In this document: one piece after another, positions 25,383 through 33,683 of the stretch
Layout of the letters: every line of letters begins with the position of its first letter
How positions within the stretch are numbered: the first letter of the stretch is position 1
Source of the DNA: Arhodomonas sp051195215
Lineage (GTDB): Bacteria; Pseudomonadota; Gammaproteobacteria; Nitrococcales; Nitrococcaceae
Length of the DNA stretch: 64,000 bases
Reading direction: 5' to 3'
Assembly: GCF_051195215.1 (NCBI RefSeq)
Contig: NZ_JBNAZM010000001.1
Coordinates: 62,001 to 126,000, forward strand
Made by a program: the position numbers and the translations under genes
Notes under the pieces: generated by a model
Database searches by the model: none
What the model was told of the DNA's origin: nothing
Seen by the model: only the letters and a program-made list of their open reading frames with translations

Positions 25383-25390
25383 GCGCTAGG

Positions 25391-25852
25391 TCACTCCGGC
25401 GTTCCGTAGACGTCGAGCACCTGCATGCGGGTCGCATGCAACCGTGACACCAGGGTCGGAAGCAGGCGCTTGAGCACCTCGTAGCCAAGGGCCGGATCGG
25501 CATCGCACTTCCCGCGCAGGCAGCGGGCGTCCAGCGCGATCGCGCGGGTGCGTTCCACGACGCGCGCGTCGTACATCCAGCGGTACGGGGGAACCAGCCA
25601 GGAGACGCCGACCAGCTCGCCATCCGCAAGCGTCTGAAAGCGTATGGCGCCGCGGCCGGGCGCGTTGATTTCGAGCGCCACCAGCCCCTGCCGTATGAGA
25701 TAGAGCGCATCCGCTTCATCCCCTTCGCGGCGCAGGTATTCGCCGCTTTCGAAGCGCGTGTTGCGGGCACACCCGCATACGACATCGACAAATGCGGGAT
25801 CCAGGCCGCGGAACAGAGGATGCTCCCGCAGCAGTCGCTCCATGCCGCTCAT
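25391..25852 (-). CDS. Cyclic-nucleotide-binding-domain protein without a DNA-binding domain
   Basis: This 153-aa protein is essentially a single cNMP-binding fold: FESGEYLRREGDEADALYLIRQGLVALEI, DGELVGVSWL, then ERTRAIALDARCLR. The chain ends after a helix (LKRLLPTLVSRLHATRMQVLDVY) and no helix-turn-helix follows. It is therefore not a CRP-type regulator by itself and may instead tune or assemble the hydrogenase complex. ATG 25852 overlaps the hydB stop (ATGA) and follows a strong GAGGAGG site, so it is an integral part of the operon. The ligand is unknown. Confidence 0.85.
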   Translation of the reverse strand: MSGMERLLREHPLFRGLDPAFVDVVCGCARNTRFESGEYLRREGDEADALYLIRQGLVALEINAPGRGAIRFQTLADGELVGVSWLVPPYRWMYDARVVERTRAIALDARCLRGKCDADPALGYEVLKRLLPTLVSRLHATRMQVLDVYGTPE

Positions 25853-26985
25853 GGCGCCTCCTCGCCGGCATCGCTTGCCTGGATCGCGCGTACTTCCTCG
25901 GTGATATCGATGCCCACCGGACACCACGTGATGCAGCGGCCACAGCCGACGCACCCGGAGGTGCCGAACTGTGCCACCCAGGTCGAGAGTTTGTGGGTCA
26001 TCCACTGGCGATAGCGCGACCGCCCGGACTGGCGGACGCTCCCGCCGTGGAGGTAGGAGAAATCCATTGTGAAGCACGAGTCCCAGTGCCGGGTTCGCAC
26101 GGCTGTGTCACCGGCGAGATCGGTGGTGTCCTCCACGGTGGTGCAGAAGCAGGTCGGGCAGACCATGGTGCAATTGCCGCAGGTGAGGCAGCGCTCGGCG
26201 ACGTCGTCCCAGCGGGGGTGCTCCAGGTTGCGCATGAGAAGCGCCGGGACGTCGGTGTCGGGCATCGAGCGCCCCATTGCCCCTGCCGTGCGTTCCACCA
26301 CGGCGTGCGCTGCCGTGACGTCGGCGTCGTCAGCGTCATGGTGCGGCAGTGTCCCGAGCACTGCGTCGCCGTCCGGGGTGCCGGTCTCGACCACGAACCG
26401 GTGCCCACCGCCATCCATGATTTCGGTGAGCGCGAGGTCGAAACCCTCCGTGACTGCCGGGCCGGTTCCCATGGAGGCACAGAAGCAGGTGCCGCCGGCG
26501 GTCCCGCAGTTGACGGCGACGACGAATATCCCCTCGCGCCGCTGACGGTAGTTGGGGTCCGCGTGGGCACCGCCGAGCAGCACCCGGTCTTGGATGCGAA
26601 TGGCGTGGAGCTCGCAAGCGCGCACGCCGATGAAGGCGAGGCGCTCGACACTGGCCGCAGCGTCTTCGAAACGCAATCCGTCGGGGCCGTGGGAGGCGCG
26701 CCACAACGTGAGATCGGGGGGATGGAGGTAACGTTTCCAGGAGTGCGGTCCAACCGCGTAGCCGAACAATGCGGCATCGTCGCGGCGCCTGACGCGATAG
26801 TGTCCGCCATCCTGCTCGTCGGTCCAGCCGGCCGGCAGATCGTCGACGGCGGCGACGTCGTCATAGACGATCGCACCGTCGCGCAACCGCGGGCCGATGA
26901 CGCGATAGCCTCGACCGGCCAGCGCCTCGATGAGGCCCTGCAGACCGTCGACTCCGATCACGCGGGCGCCGTGAGTATCCGGCAT
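25849..26985 (-). CDS. hydB: Hydrogenase beta subunit, [4Fe-4S] iron-sulfur protein
   Basis: The 378-aa protein has two C-terminal [4Fe-4S] motifs, CLTCGNCTMVCPTCFC and CVGCGRCITWCPVGID. Its N-terminal domain (LAFIGVRACELHAI, GIFVVAVNCGTAGGTCFCASM) resembles the HydB part of sulfhydrogenases. It is thought to link the gamma diaphorase subunit to the hydrogenase module. It is the first gene of the operon. A weak FNR-box-like site lies about 80 bp upstream of its ATG. Confidence 0.92.
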   Translation of the reverse strand: MPDTHGARVIGVDGLQGLIEALAGRGYRVIGPRLRDGAIVYDDVAAVDDLPAGWTDEQDGGHYRVRRRDDAALFGYAVGPHSWKRYLHPPDLTLWRASHGPDGLRFEDAAASVERLAFIGVRACELHAIRIQDRVLLGGAHADPNYRQRREGIFVVAVNCGTAGGTCFCASMGTGPAVTEGFDLALTEIMDGGGHRFVVETGTPDGDAVLGTLPHHDADDADVTAAHAVVERTAGAMGRSMPDTDVPALLMRNLEHPRWDDVAERCLTCGNCTMVCPTCFCTTVEDTTDLAGDTAVRTRHWDSCFTMDFSYLHGGSVRQSGRSRYRQWMTHKLSTWVAQFGTSGCVGCGRCITWCPVGIDITEEVRAIQASDAGEEAP

Positions 26986-27058
26986 CGCCTGCTCTCTCCC
27001 GGATGCACGGGCGGATCGCCACTACCGATAACTGTAGTGGCGAGTGCAGGCTCAAGCG

Positions 27059-27072
27059 TCGACTTCGATCAA
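27059..27072. promoter_or_regulatory. Weak FNR-box-like site before hydB
   Basis: TCGACTTCGATCAA matches 8 of 10 consensus positions, with one perfect half (ATCAA). It lies 74-87 bp upstream of the hydB start in a 138-bp intergenic gap. Confidence 0.35.
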
Positions 27073-27123
27073 GATTGCCGGCGATTTCCCGCGGCCGCCC
27101 CGCACGGGACCGTCGCCCGTCGG

Positions 27124-30100
27124 TCAGTCGACCGCGGTTGCTACCGTGTGGGCACGCTCGTGCACCACGACGTCGCTCTCCCCCTCGCGAACCCGGAAGA
27201 ATGCCGCATAGAGCACTGGCACGGCGATGAGGGTCAGGACGGTGGCAAAGGCGAGTCCGCCCATGATCGTTACCGCCATGGACGCGAAGAACACGTCGAA
27301 GAGCAGCGGAATCATGCCCAGGATGGTGGTACCCGCGGCGAGCATGACCGGGCTGAAGCGGCTGACGCTGGCATCGACGATGGCCGCGTGACGGTCATGA
27401 CCGTCACCGATGCGCAAGTCGATCTCGTCGACCAGCACGATGGCGTTCTTGATCAGCATACCCGACAGGCTCAGGAAGCCGAGCAGCGCCATGAAGCCGA
27501 ACGGCAGACCGGAGACCAGCAGCGCGACGGTGACACCGCATATCGCCATGGGCACGCACAGCCAGATGATGAGCGGCTGGCGCACCCGGGCGAACAACGC
27601 GACGGTGATCAGCACCATACCGAGGTAGCCGAGCGGCAGGCCTTCTGCCAGCGATGCCTGGGCGTCAGAGGATTTCTCGTGTTCGCCGCCCCATTCCAGA
27701 TCGTAGCCCCGGGGCAGGTCCATCGCTGCCACCAGTGGCCGCACGCGCTGGAATGCCGCCGCCGCATTGCTCCCGTACGGCGGGTCGGCCTGAGCGGTAA
27801 TGGTTCGCGTCTTGTCGAGGCGGCGGATGATGCCGTTCTCCTGGGACGTGATGAAACCGTCCACCACTTCGTTCAGCGGTACGTAGGCCTGAGCGGCGGC
27901 CGCCCACACCCGGCGATCACGCAGGTCGGCGGATGCGCCGCGTTCGCTCTCGGGTGCGCGCATGACGATGGGAACCAGGCGGTCGCCCTCGCGGTAGAGA
28001 CCGACCCGACGGCCGTCGGTGGCGACGGCGAGGGTATTGGCAATATCCCGGCGGGTCACGCCGATGGCGCTCGCCCGGTCCTCGGCCATCTCCGGCACGA
28101 TGAGCGTTTCGCGCTGGCGCCAGTCATGGCGGACGTTGATGAGCCCCTGGCGTCGGAAGATGGCCTGTGCCCTGCCCGCGAGCTCGCGCAACACCACCGG
28201 GTCCGGGCCGGAGAATCGGGCCTCGATCTTGGCGCCGCCGCCGGGACCGAGACGCACGCGCTCCAGCTTCGTTTCAGCCTCCGGATAATGGGTGGAAAGC
28301 CAGTCCAGGGCGCGGCGGCCGATCGCCGGAATGCGCGCGCTGTCCGTCGCGCGCACGATGAACTGACCGTAGGCCGGGTTGGGCCGTTCCGGCGCGTAGA
28401 CCAGCATGAGCCGTTCGGCGCCGGCACCCACGAACGCGCTCACGTCGGTGACGCCGTCCATGGCGAGGAGCTGCGCCTCGATCTCGGCCATATCCTCCGC
28501 GGTCGCACGAATGTCGGTGCCTTGCGTGCGCCAGTAGTCGATGTAGAACACCGGCGTTGCGCTGTCCGGGAAGAACGACTGGGATACGAACCCGAAACCG
28601 CCTACCGCGGCGCCGGTGAGCGCCAGCAGCCCGACCACCGTAATGACTCGGTGGTGAAGCGCGGCGGAGACCGTCGCCCGGTAGACGCGCAGCAGGCGTG
28701 GCTCCCCCGCCGCGGCAGCCGCCTCGGCGGAGCGTACTGCAAAGAGGTAGGTGGCCAGCAGCGGTGTCACCGTCACCGCCAGCAGCCAGCTCAACAGCAG
28801 CGAGATGCCGATGACCGCGAACAGCGAGAACGTGAACTCGCCGGTGGAGTCGTCGGACAGTCCGATACCGGAGAAAGCGAGAATCCCGATCACCGTGGCG
28901 GCGAGCAGCGGCATCTGGGTCTGGCCCGCGATGCGGCTGGCCGCTTTCCGCGGCGAGCTACCGTGCTTCATGCGCACCATCATGCCCTCGGCGATGACGA
29001 TGGCGTTGTCCACGAGCATGCCCATGGCGATGATGAGCGCGCCCAGCGAGACGCGCTGCATGGTGATGCCGAAGAGCTTCATCGCCAGCAGCGTACCCAG
29101 CACCGTGAGCAGCAGCACGCTGCCCACGACCACGCCGCCGCGCCAGCCCATGGCGATGCACAGAACCAGGATGACGATGGCCACGGAGCTCGCCAGGTTG
29201 ACGATGAAACCGCCGACGGCCTCGTCCACCACCTTGTGCTGCTCGTAGATCGGCTGCAGTGACACACCAACCGGCAGGTCGTGCGTGATCTCGTCGATAC
29301 GCGCTTCCACGGCTTCGCCCACCGCCACGATGTTGGTGCCGGACAGCGCGGATACCCCCACCGTCGCTGCCGGAACGCCGTTGTGGTGGACGATGCGCTG
29401 CGGGGTATCCTCGTAGCCGCGCGTAACCGAGGCGATATCGCCGAGGCGGACGGTCTGACCGCCGGCGCCGGGGCCGGCGCTCAGGAACAGGTTCTCGATG
29501 CGCTCCACGGAAGTGAAGGCGCCGGACGGCGACAGCCGCACGGTGTCGTCGTCGACGCGTACCGAGCCGCTGTCCATCACGGCATTCTGGACTTCCAGCG
29601 CGTTGGCGATGCTGGTCGGGGGAATCCCGAGCTGGGTGAGCACCGACTGGGGGATTTCGACGTAAATGCGTTCATCGCGCAGGCCGCCGATGGCGACCTT
29701 GGCGACGCCGGGCACACGCAGGAGCTCGCGGCGCAGTGTTCGGGCGAAGTCACGCAAATCCGCCTTGGAGTAGTCCGGCGCGGTGAGTGCGTAGTAAAGC
29801 CCGTAGACGTCGCCGTAGTCGTCGTTGACTTGCGACGGCCGCGCGCCCGGGGGCAGGCCCGCCTGCGCGTCGTTGATCTTGCGCCGCAGCTCGTCCCAGA
29901 CCTGGGGCAACGTATCGGCGTCGTATTGCTCCTGTATCTCCACCGTGATCATGGAAAGCCCCGCTGTCGAGCGCGAGCGCACTTCCTTGATCTGAGGCAG
30001 CCGCTGGATGGCCGTTTCCAGGCGGTCGGTGACTTCCTGCTCCACCTGCTCGGCCGAGGCGCCGGGATACGCGGTGGTAACCACTGCTTCCTTGATGGTG

Positions 30101-30219
30101 AATTCCGGGTCCTCGAGACGGCCGAGGGTCGCGAGCGCCCACAACCCTCCCAGCAGGCAGATAAGGATGATCAGCCAGGTGTTGACCGGTTTGTCGATGG
30201 AGGCACGGGCGATATCCAT
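27124..30219 (-). CDS. RND-family multidrug efflux permease (AcrB/HAE1-like)
   Basis: The 1,031-aa protein has the RND layout: helix 1 (TWLIILICLLGGLWALATLG), a large periplasmic loop, a helix block with GALIIAMGMLVDNAIVIAEG and GRDF-like signature positions, a second large loop and a final helix block (GFMALLGFLSLSGMLIKNAI, then AAGTTILGMIPLLFD). Asp residues inside helix 4 support proton-driven export. Substrates cannot be told from sequence. It is the third gene of a leftward tetR-adaptor-permease operon and lies 13 bp after the adaptor. No outer-membrane TolC-like gene is present. Confidence 0.93.
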   Translation of the reverse strand: MDIARASIDKPVNTWLIILICLLGGLWALATLGRLEDPEFTIKEAVVTTAYPGASAEQVEQEVTDRLETAIQRLPQIKEVRSRSTAGLSMITVEIQEQYDADTLPQVWDELRRKINDAQAGLPPGARPSQVNDDYGDVYGLYYALTAPDYSKADLRDFARTLRRELLRVPGVAKVAIGGLRDERIYVEIPQSVLTQLGIPPTSIANALEVQNAVMDSGSVRVDDDTVRLSPSGAFTSVERIENLFLSAGPGAGGQTVRLGDIASVTRGYEDTPQRIVHHNGVPAATVGVSALSGTNIVAVGEAVEARIDEITHDLPVGVSLQPIYEQHKVVDEAVGGFIVNLASSVAIVILVLCIAMGWRGGVVVGSVLLLTVLGTLLAMKLFGITMQRVSLGALIIAMGMLVDNAIVIAEGMMVRMKHGSSPRKAASRIAGQTQMPLLAATVIGILAFSGIGLSDDSTGEFTFSLFAVIGISLLLSWLLAVTVTPLLATYLFAVRSAEAAAAAGEPRLLRVYRATVSAALHHRVITVVGLLALTGAAVGGFGFVSQSFFPDSATPVFYIDYWRTQGTDIRATAEDMAEIEAQLLAMDGVTDVSAFVGAGAERLMLVYAPERPNPAYGQFIVRATDSARIPAIGRRALDWLSTHYPEAETKLERVRLGPGGGAKIEARFSGPDPVVLRELAGRAQAIFRRQGLINVRHDWRQRETLIVPEMAEDRASAIGVTRRDIANTLAVATDGRRVGLYREGDRLVPIVMRAPESERGASADLRDRRVWAAAAQAYVPLNEVVDGFITSQENGIIRRLDKTRTITAQADPPYGSNAAAAFQRVRPLVAAMDLPRGYDLEWGGEHEKSSDAQASLAEGLPLGYLGMVLITVALFARVRQPLIIWLCVPMAICGVTVALLVSGLPFGFMALLGFLSLSGMLIKNAIVLVDEIDLRIGDGHDRHAAIVDASVSRFSPVMLAAGTTILGMIPLLFDVFFASMAVTIMGGLAFATVLTLIAVPVLYAAFFRVREGESDVVVHERAHTVATAVD

Positions 30220-30232
30220 GACGTGCGTTCCC

Positions 30233-31330
30233 TCAGCGTCCGGCGCCGTTTGCCGGGACCGGCCTTACGCGCTGCCCCTCGGCGAGAAAGCCGGCGCCCG
30301 CGGCGGCGATCGTCTCGCCGCCGTCGAGCCCCGCGACGATACGCACGTGCCGTCCGGCCAGGGAGCCCAGTGTCACCGCCCGGGCGTGTACCGTGCCGGT
30401 AGCCTCGTCATAGAGCCACACCCGGTGACTGCCGTCCGCTGCCGTGGCGACGGCGCCGGCAGGCACCACGAAGCCTTCGTCCCCGGAAGCCGCGATCGTC
30501 ACCGTGACGGTCGCGGACATGCCGGGGAGCACGGTGATGTCCTCCGGGTTGTCCATGCTGAAGGTGACCTTGTACGTGCGGGTCCCGGGGTCGGGCTGCG
30601 TGGCGACCTCCTTGAGCGTGAGCGGAAAACGGCGCTGCGGCCTTGCCGAGAGCGTCGCGTTGATGGCGCGGATGTCCTCACGGCGTACGCGTGCCATGGT
30701 GATCTCCGGCACGCTCACCTCCACGTCCAGAGCGGAGACGTCCTGGAGCAGAGCCACCGGCTCGCCGGCGGGAACGTTGGTGTAGCTGTCGACGAGGCGC
30801 TCGGCGACCAGTGCTTCGAACGGTGCCTCGATCTCGGTATAACCGAGATTCTGCGTGGCCTGATCCACTTTCACCCGTGCCAGCTCGTAAGCGGAGCGGG
30901 TGTCGTCCAGCGCGGCCTCGGAGAGGTGACCGTCGGCGCGCAAGGCCTGCTTGCGCTCGAGATCCCGTTGAAGCTGGTCGGCACGCACCTTCGCCTCGCG
31001 TAGTGCCAGACGGTAGTCCGTGGCGTCGAGGCCGGCGATGAGTGCCCCCTCATCCACGACTTCGCCCTCGCGCACCGGGAAGCGGTCGATCCTGCCCGCG
31101 ACCTGAAACGACACCGCCGAGGTATGAGCCGCCTGGATCTGACCGGGAAGCTGACGCTGCTCGGTCATGGTGTCGGCGGTGACGGTCATTACCCGCACAG
31201 GGCGCGCCGGCGAATCCACAGACTCCTCGCGCGACGGCCCGGTGCCCTGACCGAGGACCGTCGTGGCCATGATCACGGCAAGGGTCACGACAGTGATGGC
31301 AGCCATGTGGCGCGTGAGGCGTGAGATCAT
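30233..31330 (-). CDS. RND efflux periplasmic adaptor (membrane-fusion protein)
   Basis: This 365-aa protein begins with a hydrophobic export segment (MAAITVVTLAVIMATTVLGQ). It then shows an MFP layout: a barrel/lipoyl half (AAHTSAVSFQVAGRIDRFPV, EGEVVDEGALIAGLD), a coiled-coil hairpin of about 60 residues (ALREAKVRADQLQRDLERKQ onward), the second lipoyl half (YTEIEAPFEALVAERLVD) and beta-barrel strands. It joins the permease to an outer-membrane channel. Its ATG overlaps the TetR stop (ATGA), which shows the operon. Confidence 0.92.
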   Translation of the reverse strand: MISRLTRHMAAITVVTLAVIMATTVLGQGTGPSREESVDSPARPVRVMTVTADTMTEQRQLPGQIQAAHTSAVSFQVAGRIDRFPVREGEVVDEGALIAGLDATDYRLALREAKVRADQLQRDLERKQALRADGHLSEAALDDTRSAYELARVKVDQATQNLGYTEIEAPFEALVAERLVDSYTNVPAGEPVALLQDVSALDVEVSVPEITMARVRREDIRAINATLSARPQRRFPLTLKEVATQPDPGTRTYKVTFSMDNPEDITVLPGMSATVTVTIAASGDEGFVVPAGAVATAADGSHRVWLYDEATGTVHARAVTLGSLAGRHVRIVAGLDGGETIAAAGAGFLAEGQRVRPVPANGAGR

Positions 31331-31917
31331 GGGCGAGGTTCCTCGTCGTCCAGATGGGCACGGGCCTGACGGCGCAGCGCCTGCTTCTGCTCGTCGGTAA
31401 GTGACGAAATGCCGAGAATGTCGAGGAACTGCATGCCATGCATGGCCAGCCACAGCAGGCGCGCGGTGGGTACCGCTTTCTCCAGGGCGTCGATGGCGGC
31501 CATGCACCGCGCCTCCATGCGACGGGCAGGCTCGACCATATCGGGATGATGCGCCGCGGCGGCGATGAGCGTGATACCGAGCTCGGGGTCCACCAGCTCA
31601 TGGTCGATGCAGGCCAGCAGATGCGCCCGCCCCTCGCGATACGGATCGTCGTCGGGAAGCGACTCGCGCGCCTCGGCGATACGGCCTTCGTGATGCGCCA
31701 GGGTTCGCTCCAGCAACCCCTCTAGCAGCGCCTGCTTGCTGTTGAAGTGATAGAGCATGCCGCCCTTGCTGACGCCCGCCTCTGCGACCACGGCGTCGAG
31801 CGTCAGGTGTGCGGCGCCGTCGCGGCTGACCACACGCTCGGCGGCGTCGAGAACCCGTTCCCGCAGGGGGCGCTTGCGGCCGGGCGTCGGTGTCCGGTCG
31901 TCCGTCACGTTTTGCAC
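31327..31917 (-). CDS. TetR/AcrR-family repressor
   Basis: The 196-aa protein has a TetR DNA-binding domain, ERVLDAAERVVSRDGAAHLT then LDAVVAEAGVSKGGMLYHF and NSKQALLEGLLE. An all-helical ligand domain follows (TetR_C-like). It probably represses its own operon, which includes the RND adaptor and permease. A 14-bp perfect palindrome lies 12-25 bp upstream of the start. The inducer is unknown. Confidence 0.9.
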   Translation of the reverse strand: MQNVTDDRTPTPGRKRPLRERVLDAAERVVSRDGAAHLTLDAVVAEAGVSKGGMLYHFNSKQALLEGLLERTLAHHEGRIAEARESLPDDDPYREGRAHLLACIDHELVDPELGITLIAAAAHHPDMVEPARRMEARCMAAIDALEKAVPTARLLWLAMHGMQFLDILGISSLTDEQKQALRRQARAHLDDEEPRP

Positions 31918-31928
31918 TCAAGTTTAAA

Positions 31929-31942
31929 ACCGTCCAGACGGT
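31929..31942. promoter_or_regulatory. TetR operator candidate, ACCGTC-CA-GACGGT
   Basis: A perfect 14-bp inverted repeat (6-bp arms around a CA) lies just upstream of the tetR start. Its size, symmetry and position are typical of TetR-family operators. Confidence 0.65.
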
Positions 31943-31998
31943 ACGAAAATCCGCACAAGGCGTCAACTCGACCGGACACCGTGACGGCCCGTCGGGGC

Positions 31999-33561
31999 CT
32001 ATGCGCCCGTTTCGGTGCCTATCGGGCTGGCGGACGCCAGAGCGGCTGTGTCCGAGATCGCGAAAGTCCGCTCCGCCGGGGTCAATGGCTCCACGATCTC
32101 GAGCTGGCGCGCCAGCACCTGCTCGTCCGCCTCTGAGGCATCCGTGCCGGCGGTTGCCCGCCGGCGCAGGCGCTCACGCAGAGTGCCTTGGTCGACGTCG
32201 GTTACGAAAATCCGGAATTCGGCCCCCAGCGCCTGCGCGAGCTCGCGAAACGGGGCCCGTTCTGCAGTGCGCAGAAAGGCGGCATCGACGACGGGCTGGT
32301 AGCCGGCTTCCACTACCGAGCGGGCGAGCGTGGCGAGGCGTTCGTAGGTACGCCGGCTCGCCTCGGCGGAATAGATGCCGGTGGCGAGACCGCTGCCTGA
32401 GCGCTCACGCTCGTCGAGGCCGAACAGGCGCTTGCGTTCCACATCCGAGCGCAGGCGAATGTAGCCGTAGCGTTCCACCAATGCCTGCGCCAGGGTGCTC
32501 TTCCCGGAACCCGACAGGCCGTGGGTGATGCCGACGAGCCCCGGTGGCCGTTCCATGCAGGCGGCGGCGACATCCAGATACCGGCGCAGACGCTCACGCG
32601 CGCTGGCTGCTACGGCGCCGTCCCGTGCCTGGGCACAGCGCACTGCCTCGACTTTCGCCCGCACCATGGCGCGGTAGGCGATGTAGAACGGCAATACCCG
32701 GAGGGCCTCGTAGTCGCCGGTTGTCTCGAGATAGCGGCTGAGCACCGCGTTGGCGGCGGGGGTTTCGCCGCGGTAGCGCAGGTCCATCAGCATGAAGGCC
32801 AGATCGTTCGCCGTATCGATCCAGCGCAGGTCGGGGGCGAACTCGATGGCGTCGAACAGTGTCACCCTCCCCTGCCACAGCAGCATGTTGTCCAGATGGA
32901 GATCACCGTGGCATTCGCGTACCCAGCCGCCGTCCCGCCGTGCGTCGAAGACGGGCGCGAGCCGTGAAGCGTACTCGCGTGTCCAGCGTTCGAGGGCGTC
33001 GAGGCGTGCCGCCGATTGGGCATCCAGATCCATGTCGCGCAGGGGCGGAAAGTTCTCGAGCGCACGCTGGCGGATCTCCTCGACGCTGCCATAGTCGTCG
33101 TCCGACGCCGCGGCGGGCACCGACATGTGGAACTCGGCCACGGTTTCCGCCAGTTGCCGGACCAGTGATTCGGTGAGCCCGCCCGACTCGGCGAGATGAC
33201 CGAGCAGCGCCTCTTGGGGAAAGCGCCGCATGCGCACCGCGTATTCCACCGGAGCGCCGGCGCCTTCCAGGCGAATGCTCCCGTTCTCACAGGTGATTGG
33301 CACGACGTCGAGATAGAGCGCCGCGGCGAAACGCCCGTTCACGCGGAGCTCTTCCTCGCAGTAGAAGCGGCGTTTGTCCAGGGACGAGAAGTCGAGAAAT
33401 CCCAGGTCCACGGGTTTCTTGAGCTTGTAGGCGTATTCACCGGCGAGAAGGACGACGGATATGTGCGTCTCGTGCACCGCTACATGCTCGACGGGGTGTG
33501 GATAGCACGCCGGGTCCCGCAAGGCCTCGATGAGATCCTTCTGCTCCAAAGGCTGTGCCAT
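31999..33561 (-). CDS. Fusion of aminoglycoside-phosphotransferase-like domain and P-loop kinase
   Basis: The 520-aa protein joins two kinase-like modules. The N-terminal part (about 1-330) has a phosphotransferase fold: AYKLKKPVDLGFLDF, VRECHGDLHLDNML (catalytic H-G-D-x2-x-x-N) and LFDAIEFAPDLRWID. The C-terminal part has a Walker A motif in ITHGLSGSGKSTLAQAL and ERKRLFGL, like small zeta/shikimate-type kinases. This two-domain architecture is known but its substrate is not. ATG 33561 is used because GGAGG lies 4 bp upstream. The gene stands alone, read leftwards, 69 bp upstream of tetR. Confidence 0.85.
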   Translation of the reverse strand: MAQPLEQKDLIEALRDPACYPHPVEHVAVHETHISVVLLAGEYAYKLKKPVDLGFLDFSSLDKRRFYCEEELRVNGRFAAALYLDVVPITCENGSIRLEGAGAPVEYAVRMRRFPQEALLGHLAESGGLTESLVRQLAETVAEFHMSVPAAASDDDYGSVEEIRQRALENFPPLRDMDLDAQSAARLDALERWTREYASRLAPVFDARRDGGWVRECHGDLHLDNMLLWQGRVTLFDAIEFAPDLRWIDTANDLAFMLMDLRYRGETPAANAVLSRYLETTGDYEALRVLPFYIAYRAMVRAKVEAVRCAQARDGAVAASARERLRRYLDVAAACMERPPGLVGITHGLSGSGKSTLAQALVERYGYIRLRSDVERKRLFGLDERERSGSGLATGIYSAEASRRTYERLATLARSVVEAGYQPVVDAAFLRTAERAPFRELAQALGAEFRIFVTDVDQGTLRERLRRRATAGTDASEADEQVLARQLEIVEPLTPAERTFAISDTAALASASPIGTETGA

Positions 33562-33683
33562 GCTTCCTCCAGGTGTTGTTGCATCGCATGCGGCGGGCAT
33601 GATTCGGCGCGCCGCGGCGGACTCCCCCTCGTCGGTTGTGTTCGGCCGGCGGGCACGGCGACTCGGGCCGCCGTGCCGTCGCG

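Noticed and set aside
25792..29262. 1,156-codon open frame on the plus strand
   Set aside because: It runs antisense to hydB and the RND permease, which have strong signatures. High GC creates such long shadow frames.
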